A DNA stretch of 64,000 nt from Streptomyces sp. NBC_00287 (GCF_036173105.1 NZ_CP108053.1:7254001-7318000), one strand, 5' to 3'; counted from the stretch's first letter, positions 23,647 to 32,547 are shown. Numbers and translations: made by a program. Notes: generated by a model not told the origin, from the letters alone.

Positions 23647-24476
23647 GCCTCCTCGCCCTCCGCCGTCCCGTCGGCGTCGTCCGCCTCGGCTGCCTCGTCT
23701 TCGTCTTCGTCATCGGCGTCGAGGAAGGCCTCCACCACCTGGATCAGCTCCAGCGGGGTCTCGTCCATGGCGTAGTGCCCGGCGCCGGACAGCTCCCGCA
23801 CCTCGCCGTACGGATACCAGCGCCGCCAGGTCTTCCGCAGCAGCGCGGCCGACAGGGCCGGGTCCAGGCGGCCCGTGACCGCCAGGGCGGGCACCCGGAC
23901 GCCCGCCACCTCCTCGTGGAAGTCCTCCCCGGCCCAGGAATCCAGCCAGGCGCGGAACGCCTTCGGGTCGCTCACCGCGAGGGAGCGCGCGACCATCCGC
24001 TCCAGCCAGGCGGCGGGGCGGACGCCGCCGGTGGTGAAGTCGATGATCGTACGGCGGTTCTCCGGCAGGTGCGCCGAGTCCGCGAAGAGCTCCCACTGGT
24101 CGGCCGGGAGCGGCAGCCCCGAGGCGGGCACCGGTGAGACGCCCACGATCCGGCGCAGCCGCCCGGGCGCCAGTCCCATCAGCCGCTGGGCCACCGACCC
24201 GCCCATCGAGTGACCCACCACCGAGAACCGCTCCCAGCCGAGCCGGTCGGCCAGCTCCAGGAGGTCCTGCGCCGCCTCGGCCGTCGAGTACCTGCCGACG
24301 GCGTCCTTCGCCTCGCCGTAGCCGCGCAGATCGACCAGCGCGTAGGTGAAGGACGTGATGTCGAGGTCGGGCAGGACGCTCGCGTACGCGGACCGGTCGG
24401 CGAACCAGCCGTGCACCGCGAACACCTTGTGGGCGCCGTCGCCGTGCAGCTCATGTGGGAGCGTGAAGGAGGTCAT
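23643..24476 (-). CDS. Alpha/beta hydrolase with acidic C-terminal tail
   Basis: A 277-residue alpha/beta hydrolase. The oxyanion region is VFAVHGWFADRSAY, the nucleophile elbow VVGHSMGGSVAQ (Ser), the acid VTGRLDPALS (Asp) and the catalytic His SGAGHYAMDE. The last 25 or so residues (after EAFLDADDEDEDE) are almost entirely Asp, Glu and Ala, an unusual tail for this family. I chose the ATG at 24474-24476; the frame extends far upstream without domain content. It is translationally coupled to the P450. Substrate unknown; esterase or lactonase activity would fit the fold. Confidence 0.88.
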   Translation of the reverse strand: MTSFTLPHELHGDGAHKVFAVHGWFADRSAYASVLPDLDITSFTYALVDLRGYGEAKDAVGRYSTAEAAQDLLELADRLGWERFSVVGHSMGGSVAQRLMGLAPGRLRRIVGVSPVPASGLPLPADQWELFADSAHLPENRRTIIDFTTGGVRPAAWLERMVARSLAVSDPKAFRAWLDSWAGEDFHEEVAGVRVPALAVTGRLDPALSAALLRKTWRRWYPYGEVRELSGAGHYAMDETPLELIQVVEAFLDADDEDEDEAAEADDADGTAEGEEA

Positions 24477-24522
24477 GCGCTTACGGTGGCGCCCCGGCCC
24501 TTGCTCGGCAAGAGCGCGCGGT

Positions 24523-25761
24523 TCAGTGGACGTACACGTCCTGCCACACCAGCCGGTGGTCCGACGTGGGGACGTTCGTCCCGCCGCCCACCAGTCGGTA
24601 CAGCGGGTCGTCGGACGTCGGCCAGAAGACGCCGTTCGCACCCGCGGCCAGTCCGCGGGAGGGCAGGACGTAGTCGACGCGCAGATTGCCCGGGGCGTTG
24701 TCGTTGAAGTCCGCGGTGTCGTACGCCGGATCGCCGGTGTGCGAGGTGTTGGCGCCGCCCTGGAGCTGTGCCGCCTCGATCGCGCCCTTGCTGGACGGCG
24801 GGGTGGCGGGCGGGCGGACCTCTGGGTGGTCCAGCAGCAGCCGGATGGCGTCGTCGTAACTGTCGCCGTCGAACGGGTCGGCATTCTGGTCACCGGCCAG
24901 CACGAACCGCGACCCCGGCCGCAGTCCTCCGCGCACGCCCCGGTCGTCGTACAGATACGCGCCGCGCCTGCGACCGCCGATGTAGTCGGCCCACAGCCGG
25001 ATCTCGTCGTGGTTGCGGCGGCCATTGCGGTCCTCGGGGCCGTCGAAGGTGGGCGGCGTGGGGTGCGACACCAGGAAGTGCACTGTGTCATGGCCGATCT
25101 TCACCGGCACGTCCCAGTGGCTCTTGGAGGACAGCCGGAAGACCGCCGTCGCCTCGGCGCTGTAGTAGCCCGGGGGCATGAGGTGGCCGGGCATGTCCTT
25201 CCACAGGAACCGCTGGAAGCTGCGCACCGCGCGGGTGGCGATCGGGTACTTGGACAGCACCACCATGCCGTACTGCCCCGGGAACCAGCCGTACCCGAAG
25301 GCGTCCTGCCCGTAGGCGTCCGAACCGGGCGTCGTCACCGCGCCGTTGCGGCCGTCGAGGTCGACCCCCGAGGCGACACCCGTGTTCACCGGCGCGGTGA
25401 AGTAGTACGGGTACCGGACCGGCTCGGCGCCACGCTGCCCCACGGCCAGGTAGTTGTCCAGGAAGAGGCGGACCGCGGTGCCGCCCGCGACGTAGTCGAA
25501 CTCATTGATCAACAGCACATCGGGGTCGACCCGTTGGATCGTCTCCGCGACATTGCGCGCCTGGACGTTGTCCGGAGTGGACAGGTCGGCGACGAGCGCG
25601 CCCTCCGTCGAGCGGTTGAGGGAGGCGTTGAAAGTGGCGAACCGGACGGCGCGGCCGTGGCGTTCGGCCGCCGTGGCCTGCCCGGCGACGGTGCCGGCCA
25701 GCGCCGCTCCGGCGAGCGAGGCGAGGGCGGTACGGCGGGAAAGAGCTCTGGGCTGGTTCAT
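24523..25761 (-). CDS. Secreted endonuclease/exonuclease/phosphatase (EEP) family protein
   Basis: Exported 412-residue protein with a twin-arginine signal (ALSRRTALASLAGAALAG). The EEP fold is visible as FATFNASLNRS (metal-site Asn), LLINEFDYV (catalytic Glu), FLVSHPTPP (His), LAGDQNADP (Asp and Asn) and the terminal PTSDHRLVWQ (Asp-His). Such proteins hydrolyse phosphodiesters or phosphomonoesters outside the cell, for example in DNA or phospholipid scavenging. I chose the ATG at 25759-25761 because it places the Tat motif at the N-terminus. Substrate is not predictable. Confidence 0.9.
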   Translation of the reverse strand: MNQPRALSRRTALASLAGAALAGTVAGQATAAERHGRAVRFATFNASLNRSTEGALVADLSTPDNVQARNVAETIQRVDPDVLLINEFDYVAGGTAVRLFLDNYLAVGQRGAEPVRYPYYFTAPVNTGVASGVDLDGRNGAVTTPGSDAYGQDAFGYGWFPGQYGMVVLSKYPIATRAVRSFQRFLWKDMPGHLMPPGYYSAEATAVFRLSSKSHWDVPVKIGHDTVHFLVSHPTPPTFDGPEDRNGRRNHDEIRLWADYIGGRRRGAYLYDDRGVRGGLRPGSRFVLAGDQNADPFDGDSYDDAIRLLLDHPEVRPPATPPSSKGAIEAAQLQGGANTSHTGDPAYDTADFNDNAPGNLRVDYVLPSRGLAAGANGVFWPTSDDPLYRLVGGGTNVPTSDHRLVWQDVYVH

Positions 25762-25984
25762 CGCGACTCCGGTGAGGAGAGGGACAGTCCGGTGGGGAGA
25801 GGACACCCCTGTCGGGGAGGTCACCCCGTTGGGAGGGGACTCGAGAATCTCCGTAGTCTGCGCGCGTAGAGGTGAACGCCACAAGGGCCCTTGGGAATTC
25901 GCAGGTTCATCCCGGATTCACGCGATGGTGTGATCATGTCCCGGCCCGAGGATGGCCGAAGGGGGCGCCGGGTAGGGCCCGGCC

Positions 25985-28141
25985 ATGACGCAGCCCTTCG
26001 AACTCCCGCACTTCTACATGCCGTATCCCGCGCGGCTCAACCCGCATCTCGACGGGGCCCGCGCCCACTCGACCGCGTGGGCCCGCGAGATGGGCATGCT
26101 GGAGGGATCCGGGATCTGGGAGCAGTCCGACCTCGAAGCGCACGACTACGGACTGCTCTGCGCCTATACCCACCCCGAATGCGACGGCCCCGCCCTCTCC
26201 CTGATCACCGACTGGTACGTGTGGGTCTTCTTCTTCGACGACCACTTCCTGGACATGTTCAAGCGCACCCAGGACCGCGCTGCCGGCAAGGCCCACCTCG
26301 ACCGGCTCGCGCTGTTCATGCCGATGGATCTGTCGACGCCGATGCCCGAGCCCGAGAACCCGGTGGAAGCGGGCCTCGCCGACCTCTGGACGCGCACGGT
26401 CCCCGCGATGTCCGCCGACTGGCGCCGCCGCTTCGCCGTCGCCACCGAGCATCTGCTCAACGAGTCCATGTGGGAGCTGTCCAACATCAACGAGGGGCGG
26501 ATCGCCAACCCCGTCGAGTACATCGAGATGCGCCGCAAGGTGGGCGGCGCCCCCTGGTCCGCGGGACTGGTGGAGTACGCGCGCGCCGAGGTTCCCGCCG
26601 CCGTCTCCGGGACCAGGCCCATGCGGGTGCTGATGGAGACCTTCTCCGACGCCGTGCACCTGCGCAACGACCTGTTCTCCTATCAGCGCGAGGTCGAGGA
26701 CGAGGGCGAGCTCAGCAATGGCGTCCTGGTGCTGGAGACCTTCTTCGGCTGTACGACCCAGGAGGCCGCCGACACCGTCAACGACGTCCTCACCTCCCGG
26801 CTCCACCAGTTCGAGCACACCGCCCTCACCGAAGTCCCGGCGCTGGCCCTGGAACGGGGCCTCACCCCGGACGAGGTCGCCGCCGTCGCCGCCTACACGC
26901 AAGGACTCCAGGACTGGCAGTCCGGCGGCCACGAATGGCATATGCGCTCCAGCCGGTACATGAACGAGCACGCCCGCTCCACCAACCCCTGGCACGGCCT
27001 CACCGGATCCGGAACCTCCGCCGCCGACATCGGCGCCCTCCTCGCCTCGGCCGGCGCCGAGCGGCTGCGCGCCTACACGCATGTGCCGTACCAGAAGGTC
27101 GGACCGTCCCTGATCCCCGACCTCTACATGCCGTTCCAGGTGGAGCTGTGCCCGCATCTGCCGGGCGCTCGTCAGGGCCTCGTCGACTGGTGCCATCGCA
27201 TGGGCGTGTTGGAGGAGGGCGTCTGGGACGAGGACAAGCTGGCCGCCGCCGACCTCGCGCTGTGCTCGGCGGGCCTGGACCCGGACGCGACCCCGGAGGC
27301 CCTCGACCTCAGCGCCCACTGGCTAGCCTGGGGCACCTACGGCGACGACTACTACCCCCTGGTCTTCGGCCACCGCCGCGACCTGGCCGCCGCCCGCCTC
27401 ACCACCCAGCGCCTGGCGGCCTGCATGCCGGTCGACGGCGAGGAGGTCATCGTCGTCCCCGCCAACGCCATGGAACGCGCCCTCGTCGACCTGTGGGCGC
27501 GCACGACCGCCGAGATGACGACGGACCAGCGGCGCACCCTCAAGGACGCGGTGAACGTCATGACCGAGAGCTGGGTGTGGGAGCTGAACAACCAGCTCCA
27601 GAACCGCATCCCGGACCCGGTCGACTACCTGGAGATGCGCCGCGCCACCTTCGGCTCCGACCTCACCATGGCCCTGTGCCGGATGGGCCACGGTCCCTCG
27701 GTGCCGCCCGAGGTCTACCGCAGCGGCCCGGTGCGCTCGCTGGAGAACGCCGCTGTCGACTATGCCTGCCTCCTCAACGACGTCTTCTCGTACCAGAAGG
27801 AGATCGAGTACGAGGGCGAGATCCATAACTCGATCCTCGTCGTGCAGAACTTCTTCGGCTGCGACTACCCGACCGCCCTCGGCGTGGTGCACGACCTGAC
27901 GACCCAGCGCATGCAGCAGTTCGAGCATGTCGTCGCGCATGAACTGCCGGTCGTGTACGACGACTTCGACCTCTCCGACGAGGCGCGCGACGCCATGCGG
28001 ACCTATGTGTCCGACCTCCAGAACTGGATGGCCGGCATCCTGAACTGGCACCGCGAGGTCGACCGCTACAAGTCCGACTACCTGGCCCGCCGCGCCCACG
28101 GCTTCCTGCCTGACCGACCGCCCGCGGTCCCCGTCAGCTGA
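25985..28141 (+). CDS. geoA: Germacradienol/geosmin synthase
   Basis: Bifunctional terpene cyclase of 718 residues that turns farnesyl diphosphate into germacradienol/germacrene D (N-terminal domain) and then geosmin (C-terminal domain). It has tandem class I cyclase domains starting FELPHFYMPYPARLNPHL and IPDLYMPFQVELCPHLPG. The N-terminal metal motif is DDHFL (D85 onward) with the NSE triad NDLFSYQRE (N228). The C-terminal domain has DDYYP and NDVFSYQKE. Length and both motif sets match functional geosmin synthases. It lies near a GBL locus and CprB homologue, as in S. coelicolor. No adjacent cofactor gene is needed. Confidence 0.97.
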   Translation: MTQPFELPHFYMPYPARLNPHLDGARAHSTAWAREMGMLEGSGIWEQSDLEAHDYGLLCAYTHPECDGPALSLITDWYVWVFFFDDHFLDMFKRTQDRAAGKAHLDRLALFMPMDLSTPMPEPENPVEAGLADLWTRTVPAMSADWRRRFAVATEHLLNESMWELSNINEGRIANPVEYIEMRRKVGGAPWSAGLVEYARAEVPAAVSGTRPMRVLMETFSDAVHLRNDLFSYQREVEDEGELSNGVLVLETFFGCTTQEAADTVNDVLTSRLHQFEHTALTEVPALALERGLTPDEVAAVAAYTQGLQDWQSGGHEWHMRSSRYMNEHARSTNPWHGLTGSGTSAADIGALLASAGAERLRAYTHVPYQKVGPSLIPDLYMPFQVELCPHLPGARQGLVDWCHRMGVLEEGVWDEDKLAAADLALCSAGLDPDATPEALDLSAHWLAWGTYGDDYYPLVFGHRRDLAAARLTTQRLAACMPVDGEEVIVVPANAMERALVDLWARTTAEMTTDQRRTLKDAVNVMTESWVWELNNQLQNRIPDPVDYLEMRRATFGSDLTMALCRMGHGPSVPPEVYRSGPVRSLENAAVDYACLLNDVFSYQKEIEYEGEIHNSILVVQNFFGCDYPTALGVVHDLTTQRMQQFEHVVAHELPVVYDDFDLSDEARDAMRTYVSDLQNWMAGILNWHREVDRYKSDYLARRAHGFLPDRPPAVPVS

Positions 28142-28193
28142 AGTCCCGCACCCGCTCGGCGGTCTCCTCGGCGAGCTCTCGGAGGCTCTTCAT
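28134..28193 (-). CDS. Possible 19-residue coupled micro-ORF
   Basis: The frame MKSLRELAEETAERVRDFS starts with an ATG that overlaps the stop of the amidotransferase gene (ATGA), as real coupled genes in this window do. Its stop falls inside the last codons of the convergent geoA. Eighteen of its nineteen sense codons end in G or C and the peptide is a plausible amphipathic helix. It could equally be chance, or the original C-terminus of the amidotransferase lost by a frameshift. Confidence 0.3.
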   Translation of the reverse strand: MKSLRELAEETAERVRDFS

Positions 28194-28915
28194 GCCGTTG
28201 TCCGAGAGCTCGCCGCTGCGTGTTCCACGGCGGCCCGGGCCCAGGCCTTGACGATCGGGTGCGGGCGCGAGCCGTCGCCGGACAGCTCCGGCTGGAAGAG
28301 CGAGGCCAGGAAGAAGGGGTGGCCGGGCAGTTCGGCGATCCGGACCTGGCCGTCCTCGTCGCGGCCGGAGAAGCGCAGGCCGTGCGCGGTCAGGGTGTCG
28401 AGGTGGCGGGAGGGGCCGTAGGCGCAGAAGTAGCGCTCGACCGTCCGCTCCGAGCCGATCACGGACTGCGCGAGCGAGTCCGGCTCGACGACGACCACAG
28501 CCTCGTGGCCCACCAGCGAACAGGCCAGCGGCTCGATGATCAGGTCCTCTGCGGCCGGGTCGTTCTCCGCGTGCGCCACGCCGGTGAGTCCGCAGACATG
28601 GCGAGCGTACTCGAGCACGGCGTGCTGGAACCCGGCGCACGTGCCCAGGAACGGGATGCCCTGCTCGCGTGCGGTACGGATCGCCGCGATCGCACCTGCC
28701 TCGCTGCGGTACGGGCTGCCCGGCACCACCCACACCGCGTCGAACCCGTCCACCGCGCCCGGCTCGCCCGCCTCCTCGGTCGGGATCCAGTACGCGTCGA
28801 GGACCAGCCGCTCACGGGCGGCGAGGGCGTCGAGCAGGAGGGGGATACGGGTGTGGGACACGACATTGGGGGAGCGGTCGCCGACCAGGGCGATCCGCGC
28901 TGGGGTCTCGGTCAT
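28190..28915 (-). CDS. CTP-synthase-C-terminus-like class I glutamine amidotransferase
   Basis: A stand-alone glutaminase-type domain, about 241 residues, resembling the C-terminal half of CTP synthase without the synthetase half. The nucleophile Cys93 lies in FLGTCAGFQHAVLEYAR and the His/Glu part is HPFFLASLFQPEL. VWVVPGSPYRS corresponds to the oxyanion region. Some members of this family carry selenocysteine at the nucleophile; this one has Cys. I chose ATG 28913-28915 (AAGGGC upstream); an ATG three codons earlier is also possible. The partner enzyme using the ammonia is unknown. It diverges from the LysR gene. Confidence 0.85.
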   Translation of the reverse strand: MTETPARIALVGDRSPNVVSHTRIPLLLDALAARERLVLDAYWIPTEEAGEPGAVDGFDAVWVVPGSPYRSEAGAIAAIRTAREQGIPFLGTCAGFQHAVLEYARHVCGLTGVAHAENDPAAEDLIIEPLACSLVGHEAVVVVEPDSLAQSVIGSERTVERYFCAYGPSRHLDTLTAHGLRFSGRDEDGQVRIAELPGHPFFLASLFQPELSGDGSRPHPIVKAWARAAVEHAAASSRTTA

Positions 28916-29003
28916 GCCCTTCATCCTGGGCGCGAGGCCGAGTTCACGTCCAACGATGATCCCTGCTCCCTCGATAAGCAGAGCTGATGGGACCCTGGTG
29001 AGC

Positions 29004-29873
29004 ATGGATCCGCATCTGCTGCGCACCTATGTCACCGTCGCCCGCCGCGCCTCCTTCTCCGAGGCCGCGCGTGAACTCGGCTACACCCAGTCGGCGGTGT
29101 CCCAGCACATCGCGGCGCTGGAACAGGACCTCGGCACCCCGCTGCTCACCCGCCGGCCCGTCGCCCCCACGGCGGCCGGCGAACGGCTGCTGGAGCACGC
29201 CGGGCCGCTGCTGCTGCGCCTGGACGCGGCCCGCGCGGAGGTCGTACGGATGGCCGCCGCGCCTGCCCACGGCCTGACGCTCGCCGCCGCACCGACCGCC
29301 CTCGGCCCCCGGGTCCTCGCCGCGCTCCCCGCCGCCGGGGTCACCCTCAAGGTCGCGCCCCGGGACGAGATCCCGGCGGCCGTCGCCACCGGCGCCGCCG
29401 ACCTGGGCCTCGTCGACGGTCTGGCCGCCCCCAGCGACCCGCTGCGACTGCCCGACGTGGCACCGCTGACCACGCGCGGAGCGGGCGAGCAGCCGGTGTG
29501 TGTGCTGCTGCCGGACACGCATCCCCTGGCCCGGCGCCCCGGTCTGCGCCTCGGTGATCTCGTCGACGCCCGCTGGCTGGACGCCCCCGACGCGGGACTG
29601 TCGCTAGCCCAACTCCGCGCGGCGGGCGGCGGCCACGGCTTCCGCGCGTCCCTGCGCTACGAGGGCACGGACGTGCGCGGCCTGATCGCGCTGGCCGCCG
29701 CGGGGCACGGACTGACGCTGCTGCCCCGCTCGGTGGCGACGGGGGTGCTGGGCGGCGTCGCCGTACCGATCACCGCGCCACGGCTCGTGCACCGCACGGA
29801 ACTGGTGCACGCGGGCTCGCTCCAGGGGGCGGCGCGGGAGTTGGCGGTCGCACTGACGTCCCGTGAGGAGTGA
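29004..29873 (+). CDS. LysR-family transcriptional regulator
   Basis: Regulator of 289 residues. The N-terminal winged helix is MDPHLLRTYVTVARRASFSEAA to GYTQSAVSQHIAALEQDLG, followed by a substrate-binding domain (VCVLLPDTHPLA, LIALAAAGHGLTLLPRS). It starts at ATG 29004, with an in-frame GTG two codons upstream as an alternative. It diverges from the amidotransferase across about 90 bp, so that gene is the obvious candidate target. The last codons run into a 17-bp tandem repeat array. Confidence 0.9.
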   Translation: MDPHLLRTYVTVARRASFSEAARELGYTQSAVSQHIAALEQDLGTPLLTRRPVAPTAAGERLLEHAGPLLLRLDAARAEVVRMAAAPAHGLTLAAAPTALGPRVLAALPAAGVTLKVAPRDEIPAAVATGAADLGLVDGLAAPSDPLRLPDVAPLTTRGAGEQPVCVLLPDTHPLARRPGLRLGDLVDARWLDAPDAGLSLAQLRAAGGGHGFRASLRYEGTDVRGLIALAAAGHGLTLLPRSVATGVLGGVAVPITAPRLVHRTELVHAGSLQGAARELAVALTSREE

Positions 29874-29922
29874 CGTCCGGTGAGGAGCGACGTCCCATGA
29901 GGAGTGACGTCCGGTGAGAAGG
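29855..29922 (+). repeat. Four 17-bp tandem repeats at the 3' end of the LysR gene
   Basis: Four consecutive 17-bp units of the form GACGTCC(C/G)(G/A)TGAGGAGT are arranged head to tail. The first encodes the last residues and stop of the LysR protein, and the other three lie in the intergenic space before the PDZ-protein gene. Units differ at a few positions. Each unit recreates GTGAGGAG, a ribosome-site-like purine stretch. Confidence 0.9.
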
Positions 29923-30038
29923 GAGGCTTCCGCTCCTGACCACCGGTCAGTCTCACTCGTTCGTGGCACGTCGTGCGCCGGCGCCCCGGGTAGTCCTCCT
30001 GCCGGAGGCGATCCGTAGCCTCCAGCCGGAGGCAAGCC

Positions 30039-30620
30039 ATGGAACAGACCGCGTTGCGTCCCAAGCCGATGCCCGGCCGGCAGCCCGGCGGCGGCAAGAG
30101 GCCGGCACCCGCCCGCCGCCCGCACGCCGCGCGCCGGAGCGGGCGCCGGCTCACCACCCTGCTGTTCGCGCTGTTCGTCGGCGCGATCCTGGTCCTGTCC
30201 GGCGTCGGACTCGGCACGGTCGGCGCCACGGTGATCGGCATGAGCAAACTCGCCGAACTCCAGAAGGCGGGTCCGGGCGCGCACGGCGCTCCGTCAGCCT
30301 CCGCGCAACCGAGCCCCACGCCGTCCGCGACGCCGAGCCCGACACCCAAGCCCGCCACCGCCACCCTCGGAGTGGAGGCCGTGGACGCCGAGAAGGCGGG
30401 CGCCCAGCTCGTCGGCGTCCATGTGCCAGGACCCGGCTACTCGGCGGGCCTGGTCCGCGGTGACGTCCTCCTCGTCTTCGGCACGACCCGCATCGACAAC
30501 GCCGCCGACCTCGCCCGCGCGGTGGCCCAGGCCCGCCCGGGCACCGAGGTCACCTTGACGGTGCGTCATGAGAGCGGCGGCTATCAGCAGCTGACCGCCG
30601 TCCCAGGCTTCGTCACCTGA
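30039..30620 (+). CDS. Single-pass membrane protein with extracytoplasmic PDZ domain
   Basis: A 193-residue protein. The basic, proline-rich cytoplasmic N-terminus (to about residue 40) precedes one membrane helix (LLFALFVGAILVLSGVGLG). A Pro/Ser/Thr linker follows, then a C-terminal PDZ-type domain with the ligand-groove segment VPGPGYSAGLVRGDVLLVFG and LARAVAQARPGTEVTLTVRH. PDZ domains of this type usually belong to HtrA or carboxy-terminal proteases, but no protease domain is present. It may recruit partners at the membrane surface. No operon partner is evident. Confidence 0.8.
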   Translation: MEQTALRPKPMPGRQPGGGKRPAPARRPHAARRSGRRLTTLLFALFVGAILVLSGVGLGTVGATVIGMSKLAELQKAGPGAHGAPSASAQPSPTPSATPSPTPKPATATLGVEAVDAEKAGAQLVGVHVPGPGYSAGLVRGDVLLVFGTTRIDNAADLARAVAQARPGTEVTLTVRHESGGYQQLTAVPGFVT

Positions 30621-30699
30621 CAGGTACCGGAAACCCTGTCACCCGACGGGTGGCGGAAAACCACTGTCCCCAGGACCGCGTCCCGGCCACGATGGCCCC

Positions 30700-31323
30700 A
30701 TGCTGACCACTCTCGTCGCCTTCCTGGGGGCCTGCACCCTGGTGGCCGCCTCGCCCGGCCCCAGCACCGTCCTGATCATCCGGCAGTCGCTGCACAGCCG
30801 CCGCTCCGGCTTCCTGACCGTGCTCGGCAACGAGACCGGCGTCTTCGTCTGGGGCGTCGTCGCCGCTTTCGGCCTCACCGCCCTGCTGACGGCCTCGGAG
30901 ATCGCGTACGACGTGATGCGCGTCGTCGGCGCGGTGGTCCTCGTCGGCTTCGGCATCCAGACGCTGCGGGCAGCGCGCCGCACGCGACACGAACCGGAGA
31001 GAGCGGCCGAGGAGGGCGGCGTCCGGAGCGGCTGGGCGTCCTACCGCGCGGGGCTGCTGCTCAACCTCGCCAACCCCAAGGCGGCCGCCTTCGCCCTGTC
31101 CTTCCTCCCGCAGTTCGTCCCCGACGGCGCCCCGCACCTGCCGGCCATGGTGGGCCTCGCCGCGCTGTGGGCGGTCTACGAGATCGGCTACTACGGCCTG
31201 TACGTATGGTTCGTCGGCCGGATGAAGAGCCTGCTGTCCCGCGCGGGAGTGCGCAGGCGGCTGGAACAGGTCTCCGGAGGCGTGCTGCTGCTTCTCGGCG
31301 TCCGCATGGCCCTCGAGGGCTGA
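30700..31323 (+). CDS. LysE/RhtB-family amino acid exporter
   Basis: Membrane protein of 207 residues with about six helices. The family signature is ASPGPSTVLIIRQSL near the N-terminus, followed by NETGVFVWGVVAAFGL and the mid-protein NLANPKAAAFALSFLPQF. The family exports amino acids, homoserine lactones or related metabolites. The gene is monocistronic in appearance; the upstream 80 bp contain an imperfect duplication around ACCGGAAACC and GGCGGAAAACC. Substrate unknown. Confidence 0.9.
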   Translation: MLTTLVAFLGACTLVAASPGPSTVLIIRQSLHSRRSGFLTVLGNETGVFVWGVVAAFGLTALLTASEIAYDVMRVVGAVVLVGFGIQTLRAARRTRHEPERAAEEGGVRSGWASYRAGLLLNLANPKAAAFALSFLPQFVPDGAPHLPAMVGLAALWAVYEIGYYGLYVWFVGRMKSLLSRAGVRRRLEQVSGGVLLLLGVRMALEG

Positions 31324-31422
31324 CACCGCGCCCGTGAAAGCCCCGTCGACCGGCTCGCGCCGCCCCCGCCGTCCGGGCAGGATGCTGCCCGTAGTCACCT
31401 TCACCCGCCCCGGGAGGCCCGG

Positions 31423-32547
31423 ATGACCGCCCGTACGCCCGCTCCCTTCACCGCCGACGACTACCGCGCCCGCATGGAGCGCGCCGCACGGGCGGCCGCC
31501 GACGCCGGTCTCGCCGCGCTGCTCGTCGCGCCCGGCCCCGACCTGGTGTGGCTCACCGGCTACGCACCCCCCGTCACCGAACGGCTCACCCTGCTCGTCC
31601 TCGTCCCGGGACAGGACCCCGCCCTGATCGTCCCCGCCCTGGAGGCCCCCGACGCCGCGAAGGCGACCGGAGGTCCCGCGCTGACCCTGCGCGACTGGAC
31701 CGACGGCAAGGACCCCTACGCCGCCACCGCGGCCCTGCTCGACTCGAGCGGCCGGTTCGGCATCAGCGACAACGCCTGGGCCATGCATCTGCTGGGCCTG
31801 GCGAAGACCCTGCCCGACTCCTCCTACGCCTCCCTCACCGAGGCGCTGCCGATGCTCCGTGCCGTCAAGGACGCGGCGGAACTGGAGCGGTTGGCAGCCG
31901 CGGGCGCGGCTGCGGACGCAACGTACGAGGAGATCCGGAAGGTTCCCTTCGCGGGCCGCAAGGAGTCCGAGGTTGCAGCCGACCTGGCCCGGCTGCTGCG
32001 GGAGTACGGGCACGAGACGGTCGACTTCACGATCGTCGCCTCCGGCCCGAACGGCGCCAACCCGCACCACGAGGCCGGGGACCGCGTCATCGAGCGCGGC
32101 GACATGGTCGTCCTCGACTTCGGCGGCCTCCTCGACGGCTACGGCTCCGACACCTCCCGCACGGTCCATGTCGGCGAGCCCACCGACGAGGAGCGCCGTA
32201 TCCACGACATCGTGCGCGAGGCCCAGGAGGCGGGCTGCGGGGCCGTACGGCCCGGCGTCGCCTGCCAGGAGGTGGACCGGGCCGCCCGCGCGGTCATCAC
32301 GGACGCCGGGTACGGCGAGTACTTCATCCACCGCACCGGCCATGGCATCGGCGTCACCACGCACGAGCCGCCGTACATGATCGAGGGCGAGGAACAGCCC
32401 CTCGTGCCCGGGATGTGCTTCTCCGTAGAGCCCGGCATCTACCTGCCGGGCCGGTTCGGGGTACGCATCGAGGACATCGTCACGGTCACCGAGGACGGCG
32501 GCCGGCGCCTCAACACAACGACCCGCGAGATGGTCATAGTGGACTGA
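31423..32547 (+). CDS. M24-family aminopeptidase P / Xaa-Pro dipeptidase
   Basis: Metallopeptidase of 374 residues with an N-terminal creatinase-like domain (LLVAPGPDLVWLTGY) and a C-terminal pita-bread fold. Dinuclear metal ligands are visible in VVLDFGG (Asp), YGSDTSRTV (Asp), HRTGHGIGVTTHEPP (His), FSVEPGIYLPG (Glu) and VRIEDIVTV (Glu). It cleaves X-Pro bonds in cytosolic peptides. It stands alone between the exporter and the phosphotransferase-like gene. Confidence 0.93.
   Translation: MTARTPAPFTADDYRARMERAARAAADAGLAALLVAPGPDLVWLTGYAPPVTERLTLLVLVPGQDPALIVPALEAPDAAKATGGPALTLRDWTDGKDPYAATAALLDSSGRFGISDNAWAMHLLGLAKTLPDSSYASLTEALPMLRAVKDAAELERLAAAGAAADATYEEIRKVPFAGRKESEVAADLARLLREYGHETVDFTIVASGPNGANPHHEAGDRVIERGDMVVLDFGGLLDGYGSDTSRTVHVGEPTDEERRIHDIVREAQEAGCGAVRPGVACQEVDRAARAVITDAGYGEYFIHRTGHGIGVTTHEPPYMIEGEEQPLVPGMCFSVEPGIYLPGRFGVRIEDIVTVTEDGGRRLNTTTREMVIVD

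Noticed and set aside
17862..28141. A secondary-metabolite (polyketide or peptide) cluster around the GBL locus
   Set aside because: No synthase, carrier or tailoring set is present besides the single P450 and the self-sufficient geosmin synthase.
29855..29922. The 17-bp tandem repeats as a CRISPR array or replication iterons
   Set aside because: Units are contiguous, few and short; there are no spacers, no dnaA gene and no DnaA-box pattern.
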